In this document: one piece after another, positions 49,067 through 57,362 of the stretch
Position numbering within the stretch: the first letter of the stretch is position 1
Layout of the letters: each line of letters starts with the position of its first letter
Assembly: GCF_006861675.1 (NCBI RefSeq)
Contig: NZ_SGJB01000018.1
Location: 1 to 59,139, forward strand
Reading direction: 5' to 3'
Length of the DNA: 59,139 bases
Origin: Peptacetobacter hominis
GTDB taxonomy: Bacteria; Bacillota; Clostridia; Peptostreptococcales; Peptostreptococcaceae
The notes under the pieces: model-generated
Databases searched by the model: none
The model's input: the letters and a program-made list of their open reading frames with translations, nothing else
What the model was told of the DNA's origin: nothing
Made by a program: the position numbers and the translations under genes

Positions 49067-50998
49067 CTAGCATACTTCGCATCCAGGTTTTGCATTTTCA
49101 GCAACCGGTATAACTAAATCGTCACCGTCATCTCCTGCTGCAAGTATCATACCCTGAGATTCAACCCCTCTTAATTTTACTGGTTTTAGGTTGCATACTA
49201 CTATTACTTTTTTACCAACCATCTCTTCAGACTTGTACCATTTTGCTATTCCTGATACTATCTGTCTTGTTTCTGGTCCAAGATTTACCTGAGATACAAG
49301 AAGTTTGTCAGCCTTAGGATGTTTTTCACATTTAACTATTTCACCGACTCTAAGTTCACATTTATCAAAATCGTCTATAGTTATTTCTTCTTTGTGTTTT
49401 AGAGGCTCTACCGTATCTTTCTTTTCAGCGAAAAGTTCACAAAGTTCTTCAACTTCTTTTTCAACATCAAGTCTTGGGAATAGTGCTTCACCTTTCTTAA
49501 CTTCTGTTCCTTCTTTTATAAGTCCGAAAGACTGTATACTTTCCCAAGTCATAATGTCTTTGTCCTCTATTCCAAGCTGTGCGTATATTTTGTTTGCAGT
49601 TTCATTCATTATTGGATTTATAAGAGTTGCAACTGTTCTTATAGACTCGCAAAGGTTGTATAGTACTGTATCAAGAACGTCTTTTTTCTCCTCGTCTTTT
49701 GCAAGTGCCCAAGGCATTGTTTCGTCTATATATTTGTTTGTTCTTCTTATAAGTTTCCATGCAGATTCTAATGCTTCATTGAACTGCATTCTGTTCATTC
49801 CATCTTCAAATCCTTCAACAGCCTCTTTTGCTGTATTTACAAGATCTTCATCAAACTCTGTAGCAGCTTTAGCTGAAGGTATTTTTCCTTCGTTGTATTT
49901 TTCAACCATTGATACAGTTCTGCTTACAAGGTTTCCAAGGTCGTTTGCAAGGTCAGAGTTAAGTCTTCCTACAAAGTTTCTATGAGTGTAGTTTCCATCC
50001 TGACCGAAAGCAAATTCTCTAAGAAGGAAATATTTAAGAGCGTCAACTCCGTATCTTTCTATCATCTGCTCAGGATATACTATATTTCCTTTTGATTTAC
50101 TCATCTTGTCGTTGTCGAACATTATCCATCCATGTCCGTATACCTGTTTTGGTACTTCTAGACCTAATGCCATAAGTATTGCAGGCCATATTATAGTATG
50201 GAATCTTATTATTTCTTTTCCTACTATATGTACATCTGCCGGCCAGTATTTTTTGAATTCCTCATCGTGATCTGTCATATATCCTAAAGCTGTTATATAG
50301 TTGCAAAGTGCGTCAACCCATACATATATTACATGCTTTTCATCAAATGGAACTTTTATACCCCAGTCAAAAGATGTTCTTGTTACACATAAATCCTCAA
50401 GTCCTTTATCAAGGAAGTTTGCAACCATCTCATTTTTTCTGGCAACAGGGAAACAGAAATCAGGATCTGCAAAAAGTTCTTTTAATCTGTCTTCGTATTT
50501 TGATAGTCTGAAGAAATAAGCTTCTTCTTTAGCTTCATAAGTCTCTCTTCCACAGTCAGGACATCTATTTCCTTCAAGAAGCTGAGACTCAGTCCAGAAA
50601 CTTTCACAAGGAGTACAGTATCTTCCTGTATAAGTTCCTTTGTATATATCTCCCTGCTCGTAAAGCTTAGTAAATATCTTCTGTATTATATCCTTGTGTC
50701 TGTCTTCTGTTGTTCTTATAAAGTCATCATAAGATATATCCATTGTTTTCCATAATTTCTTTATATCAGCTATCATTCCGTCAAGGTATTCCATTTCAGA
50801 TATACCAGCTTCCTGAGCTTTCTTCTGTATTTTTTCTCCGTGTTCATCTGTTCCTGTAAGGAATTTTACATCGTATCCACAGAATCTTTTGAATCTTGCT
50901 ATTGCATCAGCTGCAACAGTAGTATAAGTATGACCTATATGAAGGTTTCCACTTGGATAGTATATAGGTGTTGTTACATAAAATTTTGGTTTGCTCAT
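49067..50998 (-). CDS. metG: Methionyl-tRNA synthetase
   Basis: 643-residue class I synthetase. The HIGH motif is HIGH at residues 20-23, zinc cysteines appear as CTPCESFW and CPDCGRET, the KMSKS motif is in [15 protein letters not shown], and the C-terminal EMAP/Trbp-like tRNA-binding domain begins at about residue 540 ([20 protein letters not shown]). GGGAGGG precedes the ATG. Expression is controlled by the T-box leader upstream. Confidence 0.98.
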   Translation of the reverse strand: MSKPKFYVTTPIYYPSGNLHIGHTYTTVAADAIARFKRFCGYDVKFLTGTDEHGEKIQKKAQEAGISEMEYLDGMIADIKKLWKTMDISYDDFIRTTEDRHKDIIQKIFTKLYEQGDIYKGTYTGRYCTPCESFWTESQLLEGNRCPDCGRETYEAKEEAYFFRLSKYEDRLKELFADPDFCFPVARKNEMVANFLDKGLEDLCVTRTSFDWGIKVPFDEKHVIYVWVDALCNYITALGYMTDHDEEFKKYWPADVHIVGKEIIRFHTIIWPAILMALGLEVPKQVYGHGWIMFDNDKMSKSKGNIVYPEQMIERYGVDALKYFLLREFAFGQDGNYTHRNFVGRLNSDLANDLGNLVSRTVSMVEKYNEGKIPSAKAATEFDEDLVNTAKEAVEGFEDGMNRMQFNEALESAWKLIRRTNKYIDETMPWALAKDEEKKDVLDTVLYNLCESIRTVATLINPIMNETANKIYAQLGIEDKDIMTWESIQSFGLIKEGTEVKKGEALFPRLDVEKEVEELCELFAEKKDTVEPLKHKEEITIDDFDKCELRVGEIVKCEKHPKADKLLVSQVNLGPETRQIVSGIAKWYKSEEMVGKKVIVVCNLKPVKLRGVESQGMILAAGDDGDDLVIPVAENAKPGCEVC

Positions 50999-51059
50999 TT
51001 AAGAATCCCTCCCAATCTATTAAACGGTATTTCCGTTCTTATCATTTATGAAAGACATA

Positions 51060-51303
51060 AAAAAAGCCACCTCCCATGCACTGCATAGGGGCGACATATC
51101 TCGCGGTACCACCCTAATTATTCCATAAAGGAATATCTCTTCAGCTTAACGCGCTGTATACGTCTTATCCTACTTCATTTTCAGATAAGAGGCTCAAAGT
51201 CCATCTTCAAAATACTGTAAACACCGATTCTCAGCATACATCGGCTCTCTTTTGAATACATGTATTCCTACTCTTCTCATCATTGCCTTTATTTATGTCT
51301 ATC
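51060..51303 (-). promoter_or_regulatory. T-box riboswitch, methionine specifier
   Basis: The minus strand carries the T-box sequence AGGGTGGTACCGCG (51102-51115), which pairs with the NCCA end of uncharged tRNA. It is followed by a terminator hairpin (51065-51096) and seven T residues. Stem I elements are present: the AGAGTA region, AGAGAGCCGA...GCTGAGAATCGG, and GAAGATGGAC before TTTGAGCC. The specifier is ATG at 51202-51204, so methionine starvation should switch metG on. Confidence 0.95.
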
Positions 51304-51309
51304 AATTTA

Positions 51310-51338
51310 ATGATATAAAATAGTTGTCTGTTTGTCAA
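51310..51338 (-). promoter_or_regulatory. Promoter of the T-box-metG transcript
   Basis: Perfect -35 TTGACA (51333-51338) and TATCAT (51310-51315), 17 bases apart, with predicted transcription start near 51303. Confidence 0.85.
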
Positions 51339-51339
51339 T

Positions 51340-51857
51340 TATTTTATCCTATATAGCATACAATCTTTGTAAGATTATGATTTTTGAAATAATACATCTT
51401 GCATATTCACAACTTAATATCTTTAAGTTTTCTATATTTTTAAAATATATGCATTTATAATATATTCTTCATTTTATACTTATTTTTATTAGTATTTATC
51501 TGTATATTAGATATTACTTTTTCTTTTCTATTTTTGCTTATAAATATATATTATGAATGTTTTTTTATTTTTCATTCATTTTTCTCAATTATTGTATATA
51601 TTAATATTATTTGCTATTTTTATTTTATTTTTCATTTTTTACTACATTTTTTTATTTTATATTTATTATATTAACATATATATTAGATTTTATTATCATG
51701 CAAACGTATTTATTTTTGCTATATTTTAATATATTTTTGATTTTTTTACTTTTTACCCTTGAAACTTTATTAATATTATGATTTATTATAGTTATAGGGT
51801 TTTTTGTTATTTTGGTATAGAATATTATTCTTTTAAAAAGAGAGGGGTGTTTTACGT
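51340..51857. other. Very AT-rich intergenic spacer
   Basis: About 520 bases are composed almost only of A and T with many TATATT and TTTTTA runs. No credible coding frame with a ribosome site was found on either strand. The Lrp-type gene's promoter is probably at its right end (TGGTATAGAAT near 51813-51823). Confidence 0.7.
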
Positions 51858-52310
51858 ATGGAAAATACAATAAAAAAGCTTGATGAAACAGATAGAAAAA
51901 TAATCGAAATACTTCAGGAAGACGGTAGAATTTCTATGAAGGATCTTGGAAAACTTATAGGACTTACTTCTCCTGCTGTTTCTGAAAGAATAAAAAGACT
52001 TGAAAACTGTGGTATAATATCAGGATATAAAGCTATCATAAATCCTGATGCTCTTGGAAGAAATATAAAAGCTTTTATACATATATCTCTTGTAGGAAGC
52101 CAGAGCTATTCAGATTTTATAGAATCTGCTAAAAACGATCCTAGAATAGTTGAATGTCATCATATAACAGGAGACGACTGTTCTCTTCTAAAAGTTTTAG
52201 TAAAAGATATGCATGAACTTGAAAATGTAATAGACAGTATAAAGAAAATAGGTGCTACTAAGACATCTGTTATACTTTCTACTCCTATACAGGCAAAATC
52301 TATATTATAA
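51858..52310 (+). CDS. Lrp/AsnC-family transcription regulator
   Basis: 150-residue regulator with an N-terminal helix-turn-helix (LDETDRKIIEILQEDGRISM ... LTSPAVSERIKRLENCGII, residues 8-60) and a C-terminal RAM ligand-binding domain (HHITGDDCSLLKVLVKDM, about 70-145). It binds amino acids to regulate their metabolism; the target genes are not evident. AGAGGGGTG precedes the ATG. Convergent with the HD-domain gene. Confidence 0.93.
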   Translation: MENTIKKLDETDRKIIEILQEDGRISMKDLGKLIGLTSPAVSERIKRLENCGIISGYKAIINPDALGRNIKAFIHISLVGSQSYSDFIESAKNDPRIVECHHITGDDCSLLKVLVKDMHELENVIDSIKKIGATKTSVILSTPIQAKSIL

Positions 52311-52317
52311 AAAAATC

Positions 52318-52350
52318 AAAGGCAGCGATAAATTAAATCGCTGCCTTTTT
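52318..52350. terminator. Bidirectional terminator between convergent genes
   Basis: AAAGGCAGCGAT and ATCGCTGCCTTT form a 12-bp stem with a 7-base loop and T runs on both strands. Confidence 0.92.
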
Positions 52351-52351
52351 A

Positions 52352-53053
52352 TTATTCTTCTCCATATCTGTAATAATAGTTTGTAAGTACATACTCCATA
52401 TAAACTCTTAGAACTCCATAATTTTCGTTCTCATATATAAGTCTCCTTGTACACACTATATCCGAATATCCGATAAGCATAACACCGGTTACATCATCTC
52501 CAAGATATTCAAAAATACCATATATTATATTTTTGCTCAAATCATTTGTTTTGTATAATATCAGAAGCTGCATATGATTTTTTACATAACTGTATATAAG
52601 ATCCTCTGATGCTTTACAAAGTCCAAATCCGGATATAACTGAGTGAACCATGTTTGCCCCTACAGTTTCATGCCCTTTAAAATGTGCATTTCCATCCTTA
52701 TCAAGCTTAAGGCTTGCAGGTTTTCCCATATCATGAAGAAATAAAGCAAATTTTAAAAGCTCCTCTTTCTTCATTCCGTCATCCAGAACAGTTTCCATAT
52801 CGTCTTTTACAATCTCTCTTATATATTTTGGAAGGAAGTTGTCAGACCGCTTTATATATTCAAACTCCTTTAGAGCATTTATCGAGTGTGTAAAACTATC
52901 AACTGCATGAAATCTGCATTTTCCTATCTTTTTCATTTCCTTTATATGCGGAAATATCTTTTCAAGCTCCCCCAGCTTATCCATATCCATTATGCGCTCT
53001 GCTGTGTTTTCACATTTCAAAGCATCTATAAAATTTTTTCTGAGATTCTCCAT
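52352..53053 (-). CDS. HD-domain phosphohydrolase, CCA-enzyme-tail-like
   Basis: 233 residues. The HD core FALFLHDMGKPASLKL is preceded by FHAVDSFTHSINALKEF (His ligand) and followed by HFKGHETVGANMV and YSYVKNHMQL. The pattern resembles the HD half of CCA-adding enzymes and Rel-like hydrolases, without a nucleotidyltransferase domain. The substrate is unknown. It lies between rsmI and a terminator. Confidence 0.8.
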   Translation of the reverse strand: MENLRKNFIDALKCENTAERIMDMDKLGELEKIFPHIKEMKKIGKCRFHAVDSFTHSINALKEFEYIKRSDNFLPKYIREIVKDDMETVLDDGMKKEELLKFALFLHDMGKPASLKLDKDGNAHFKGHETVGANMVHSVISGFGLCKASEDLIYSYVKNHMQLLILYKTNDLSKNIIYGIFEYLGDDVTGVMLIGYSDIVCTRRLIYENENYGVLRVYMEYVLTNYYYRYGEE

Positions 53054-53118
53054 AAAATCACCTCTAAAAGTTTTTTCAACCCTTCGTCTATAATATTAAA
53101 TATACCCTTGATGCTATT

Positions 53119-53952
53119 TTATAAATCAAGAACCTGTTTATATACAATATCCTTTTTAAGTTTTCTATCCTTACATACAGCCTTTATAGCATCTTTTTTG
53201 CTCATTCCCTGATCCATAAGTTTGATTACATATTCTCTTTCATTTAGAGAGTCATATTCATTTTTCTGAGAGGTTTCTCCACTAAATCCCTCAACTACAA
53301 GTACAAACTCTCCTCTTATTTCTCTGTTTCCAAATATTTCTATAACAGTTTCTATATCTTCTCTTATGATTTCCTGATATTTCTTAGTAAGTTCTCTGTT
53401 TACGGCAATCTTTCTGTTCCCAAGGTATTTCAGCATATCCTTAAGAGTTTCTTTTAATCTGTGAGGAGATTCATAGAATATAAGAGTTCTTCTCTCTTCG
53501 CATATTTCCTCAAGTCTTCTTCTTCTAAGCTTTTTATCTCTATCAAGAAATCCTTCAAATACAAATTTGTTTGTATCAAGACCAGAACCAACAAGAGCCG
53601 TTGCAAAAGCTGTAGCTCCGGGAAGTACTTCTATTTCTATATTATTTTCTATCGCCTCTTTTACAATATCCGCTCCGGGATCTGATATACCAGGCATACC
53701 AGCATCACTTATAAGAGCTATTGTTTCACCTTCCAGAAGTTTTGATATAAGATATCCACCCTTTGAATCCTTATTGTGTTCATGGTAACTCGTAAGCGGC
53801 TTCGATATATCAAAATGATTCAGAAGCTGAAGACTGTGTCTTGTATCTTCCGCAGCTATTAAATCTGCCTCATTTAAAACTCTAAGAGTTCTATACGTTA
53901 TATCTTCAAGATTCCCGATTGGCGTCGGGCATATATATAATTTTCCTGCCAT
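53119..53952 (-). CDS. rsmI: 16S rRNA (cytidine(1402)-2'-O)-methyltransferase
   Basis: 277 residues of the tetrapyrrole-methylase fold. GKLYICPTPIGNLEDITYR, AAEDTRHSLQLLNHF and ALISDAGMPGISDPG are RsmI signatures. ATG at 53952 follows CAGGAGGGG. It corresponds to Bacillus yabC, next to the tRNA methyltransferase gene as here. Confidence 0.96.
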   Translation of the reverse strand: MAGKLYICPTPIGNLEDITYRTLRVLNEADLIAAEDTRHSLQLLNHFDISKPLTSYHEHNKDSKGGYLISKLLEGETIALISDAGMPGISDPGADIVKEAIENNIEIEVLPGATAFATALVGSGLDTNKFVFEGFLDRDKKLRRRRLEEICEERRTLIFYESPHRLKETLKDMLKYLGNRKIAVNRELTKKYQEIIREDIETVIEIFGNREIRGEFVLVVEGFSGETSQKNEYDSLNEREYVIKLMDQGMSKKDAIKAVCKDRKLKKDIVYKQVLDL

Positions 53953-53969
53953 AATCCCCTCCTGCAAAT

Positions 53970-54719
53970 TTATCTTTCTATACTCTCATTTGAATAAATC
54001 TCGTTTATCTCCTCTGTATAACTTCCATCCTCGTTATAAACATAAAGTGGATCCATTATTTTAAGGTCAGGTTTTCCACCTTTTACAAATTCAACAAGAA
54101 TCATATTTGGAGCTTTTCCGTATCTCGGATGTACAAATCTCATAACTTTAGGCTCCATTCTGTATTTCCTTCCAGCTGTTATTATATCTATAAGTCTAGT
54201 TGGTCTGTGAACCATATAGAATTTTCCTCTTTCCTGAAGAAGTAAAGACGCTGCTCTTACTACATCATCAAGGTTGCATTTTACTTCATGTCTCGAAATC
54301 ATTTTTCTATCATCAGGATTTTTTACTCCGTCAGCATGCATATACGGCGGATTTGATGTTATAACCGAAAAACTGTTTTTACCAAGACTATCCTCAATAT
54401 TCTTTATATCGGCATTTATTATCTTTACTCTGTCTGAAATCCCGTTCATTTCAACTGATCTGCATGCCATTTCATAGACTTCTTCCTGTATTTCAACCCC
54501 GTAGATGATTTCAGCTCTACTTTTGCCGGATATAAGTATGGGTATTATTCCCGTTCCAGTTCCAAGATCTGCAACTTTTGCTCCTCTTTTTACCGTTGCA
54601 AAGTTTGCAAGAAGTACTGCATCCATCCCAAAACAAAAGCCTTCTGTATTCTGTATTATTTTAAGACCTTTTAACTGAAGGTCATCTATTCTTTCGTTTT
54701 CTTTGAGTGTTATCTCCAT
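53970..54719 (-). CDS. tRNA1(Val) A37 N6-methyltransferase-like (YabB/TrmN6)
   Basis: 249-residue SAM-dependent methyltransferase. VADLGTGTGIIPILISGKS is the SAM site and SNPPYMHADG the catalytic NPPY motif. Family members methylate tRNA adenine N6; the target is inferred. ATG at 54719 follows GGAGGAAAGA. It has the position of Bacillus yabB, upstream of rsmI. Confidence 0.92.
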   Translation of the reverse strand: MEITLKENERIDDLQLKGLKIIQNTEGFCFGMDAVLLANFATVKRGAKVADLGTGTGIIPILISGKSRAEIIYGVEIQEEVYEMACRSVEMNGISDRVKIINADIKNIEDSLGKNSFSVITSNPPYMHADGVKNPDDRKMISRHEVKCNLDDVVRAASLLLQERGKFYMVHRPTRLIDIITAGRKYRMEPKVMRFVHPRYGKAPNMILVEFVKGGKPDLKIMDPLYVYNEDGSYTEEINEIYSNESIER

Positions 54720-54811
54720 TCTTTCCTCCACGCACTTTTTATGATTGTACTATATATTATACAATATATAGGCACAAATATCAGATTTTATTTGTATTTA
54801 TACATTAAAAA

Positions 54812-54830
54812 GGAGCTGTAAAACAGCCCC
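54812..54830 (-). terminator. Terminator after ricT
   Basis: On the minus strand GGGGCTGT pairs with ACAGCTCC (one G-U) around a 3-base loop and is followed by TTTTTAATG. Confidence 0.75.
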
Positions 54831-54836
54831 TAACTT

Positions 54837-55712
54837 TTAGTCTTCAAGTTTTTTAAGTTCTCTCATGGTTTCGGCATCTATATATTCACCGTGCTTATCC
54901 TTTGCTCTTGCCTCTTTTAGAACTTTTACACTTTCTCCAGGATAGACTTTTATAGTTTTATCGTTAAACTCAACTCTTATCTGTTCAAGAATAGCATTTA
55001 CCTCTATAACTTTTCCTTTTCCATCCTCTGTAAGTACAAGTGAACCTACACCCGGCATTTTTTCAATTGCTGCAGCATATACCTCATGTTCATACTTCAG
55101 ACAGCAGAAAAGTCTACCGCATATTCCGGAAATTTTTGTAGGGTTTAGAGATAGACTCTGATCTTTTGCCATTTTTATAGATACAGGCCGGAAATCACCA
55201 AGCCATGAAGAACAGCAAAGTTTTCTTCCACAAGTTCCAAGTCCTCCAATCGCTTTTGCCTCATCCCTTACACCTATCTGTCTAAGCTCTATTCTTGTTT
55301 TGAATATAGAAGCAAGATCCTTCACAAGATCTCTGAAGTCTATTCTTCCTTCTGCTGTAAAATAAAATATCAGTTTATTTCTGTCAAATGTATATTCACA
55401 ATCTATAAGAAACATCGATAATCCATGTTCTTTTATCTTCTCCTGACATATAGCAAATGTTTCTTTTGCTTTTTCCTTGTTATCGTCGTATTTTTTTCTG
55501 TCATTTTCATCAGCTATTCTTATTATTGGCTTAAGTGGCGATACAAGTTCTGATTCATCAACTTCCTTTACACCTATCACAACTTTCCCAAATTCAAGTC
55601 CTCTTGCTGTTTCGACGATTACATCGTCACCTTTTTCTATATTGAAATCAAGCGGATTAAAATAATATATCTTGCCCGCTTTTTTAAATCTGACTCCTAC
55701 TATTTTTATCAT
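54837..55712 (-). CDS. ricT: RicT (YaaT), PSP1-domain protein
   Basis: 291-residue PSP1 family protein. It starts MIKIVGVRFKKAGKIYYFNP and carries conserved Cys in GTCGRKLCCSSWLGDF and ICGRLFCCLKYEHEVY, thought to bind an iron-sulfur cluster. In Bacillus RicT forms a complex with RicA and RicF that assists RNase Y mRNA maturation and competence or biofilm functions; no ricA or ricF is in this window. It overlaps holB by four bases. Confidence 0.95.
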   Translation of the reverse strand: MIKIVGVRFKKAGKIYYFNPLDFNIEKGDDVIVETARGLEFGKVVIGVKEVDESELVSPLKPIIRIADENDRKKYDDNKEKAKETFAICQEKIKEHGLSMFLIDCEYTFDRNKLIFYFTAEGRIDFRDLVKDLASIFKTRIELRQIGVRDEAKAIGGLGTCGRKLCCSSWLGDFRPVSIKMAKDQSLSLNPTKISGICGRLFCCLKYEHEVYAAAIEKMPGVGSLVLTEDGKGKVIEVNAILEQIRVEFNDKTIKVYPGESVKVLKEARAKDKHGEYIDAETMRELKKLED

Positions 55713-56650
55713 TTAATCACCTCATATATATTTAAGAACATAACCTGTATACTCATTTTAAAGCTGCAATATCCTCTTAGCTTTTCCTTGGTATCCTCTA
55801 TTATATCAATAATAGACGCTATCTGTGAACAGCTTATTTTTCTGCTCATATTTTCTATAAATGTTATTCGGTCTATATTGGTAATAAGGTCTGTATCAAG
55901 CTTTTCTTTTATTATTATTATATCTCTTAAATAGTTTATCATAATATCGAGAAGATTTATAATTTCTTTTTCATATTTTTCTATTCCATCTGCAAGGAAT
56001 TCTATCTTCATTCTGTTTCTATCAGATATTACAGATATACAGTTCTGAATATCCTCCCTCATCTCTCTGAAATCAGAATCATTCATAAGTTCTTCCGCTC
56101 TGGATATACTTCCTCCTGAGAAGGCAGAATATACAAGAGCCGATTTATCGTCAAGACTGTATTTATCAGTCAGATACAGTTTTATTTCTTCCCTTTTCAG
56201 CGGTGTAAATCTGACTATATCACATCTGGATCTTATTGTAGGAAGTAGGGACTCAAGATTTTCTGTAATAAATATAAATATTGCATATGATGGCGGTTCT
56301 TCTATTGTCTTCAGAATAGCATTCTGAGCCTCTTCACTCATTAGATGTGCATCTTTTATAATATATATCTTATAATCAGAAATCGGCTTTTCATATACAC
56401 CGGATTTCATATTTCTTATCTGCTCTATTTTTATTCTATGGGATTTATCTTCTTTTTCTATAACAATAAAATCCGGACTATTTTCCGGTGTAATACCAAT
56501 CAGAGTATTAGCAAGTTCCTTTGCAAAGCTCATCTTTCCTATACCTTTTATCCCCTCAAAAATATAGGCATTATTAAGCATATTCTTTGTTAGAGCATTT
56601 GTTATATACCTTTTTGCAAATACCTGACCTATTATATTTTCAAAATACAT
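55709..56650 (-). CDS. holB: DNA polymerase III delta' subunit
   Basis: Clamp-loader subunit, 313 residues. The P-loop-like GIKGIGKM (residues 33-40) is present, followed by PDFIVIEKEDK and SEEAQNAILKTIEEPPSYAIF. The Cys4 zinc module normally between the P-loop and the HPD motif is absent: only a short ITPENSPDF bridge is found. ATG at 56650 follows AGGTGGAAAGT. It lies between tmk and ricT, as in Bacillus, without the yaaQ and yaaR genes. Confidence 0.88.
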   Translation of the reverse strand: MYFENIIGQVFAKRYITNALTKNMLNNAYIFEGIKGIGKMSFAKELANTLIGITPENSPDFIVIEKEDKSHRIKIEQIRNMKSGVYEKPISDYKIYIIKDAHLMSEEAQNAILKTIEEPPSYAIFIFITENLESLLPTIRSRCDIVRFTPLKREEIKLYLTDKYSLDDKSALVYSAFSGGSISRAEELMNDSDFREMREDIQNCISVISDRNRMKIEFLADGIEKYEKEIINLLDIMINYLRDIIIIKEKLDTDLITNIDRITFIENMSRKISCSQIASIIDIIEDTKEKLRGYCSFKMSIQVMFLNIYEVIK

Positions 56651-56659
56651 ACTTTCCAC

Positions 56660-57334
56660 CTACAAAACTTCATGTACTATCTTATATATTTCATTGTTTA
56701 TATCATCTATACTTCTCAGTTCACCATCTTTTATACATTCAACTATTTTCCATCCGTATTTATCAGCTATATAAAGCGAATTTCTGTATGTTCTTTCAAG
56801 ATACTCAGCGTCTCTTTCATGAATATCCTTTTCTTTTTCACCGGTAAACTTGTTCATTCTGTCTGCCATTAATTTTCTGCTGAACTCCACAGGCACGTTC
56901 AGAAATATTACGACATCAGGTCTTGGCATTTTAAACATTCCATATTCATAATCATCAAGCCAATCGAGATATTTATCTCTGTCTTCCACTGCCATTTTTG
57001 ATGCCTGATGCACCATATTTGATGTTGTATATCTATCCGCTATTACAACACCGCCCTCTTTATAGAAATCTTCCCACTCTGTTTTGTATGATGCGTATCT
57101 GTCCGCAGTAAAAAAAGTAGATGCTATATATGCATCGACGTCATCCGCATTTTTTCCAAAATCTCCTCTTAGATACATCTTGACAAGTGTAGATGATTCA
57201 GACTCGTAGTTTGGATACTGTACTTTCCTTACCTTTACTCCTTCATTCTTCAGTTTTTCATATATAAGTTCAGACTGTGTAGCTTTTCCGCTGGCATCAG
57301 AACCACTTTCTATTATTATAAGTTTTCCAGACAT
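56660..57334 (-). CDS. tmk: Thymidylate kinase
   Basis: 224-residue kinase converting dTMP to dTDP. The P-loop is ESGSDASGKATQSELIYEKL (Gly11 to Thr19); Ser12, Ala14 and Ala18 depart from the usual GxDGSGKTT. VIADRYTTSNMVHQASKM is the DRY motif, and LNVPVEFSRKLMADR the LID region. The variant P-loop belongs to a divergent clade seen in some Clostridia. Confidence 0.9.
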   Translation of the reverse strand: MSGKLIIIESGSDASGKATQSELIYEKLKNEGVKVRKVQYPNYESESSTLVKMYLRGDFGKNADDVDAYIASTFFTADRYASYKTEWEDFYKEGGVVIADRYTTSNMVHQASKMAVEDRDKYLDWLDDYEYGMFKMPRPDVVIFLNVPVEFSRKLMADRMNKFTGEKEKDIHERDAEYLERTYRNSLYIADKYGWKIVECIKDGELRSIDDINNEIYKIVHEVL

Positions 57335-57362
57335 AATAACTCTCCTATCTGTATTTTACAGA

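Noticed and set aside
51652..51870. Minus-strand ORF of 72 codons in the AT-rich spacer
   Set aside because: It is made of Ile, Lys, Asn and Tyr codons expected from AT-rich DNA and overlaps the start of the Lrp-type gene.
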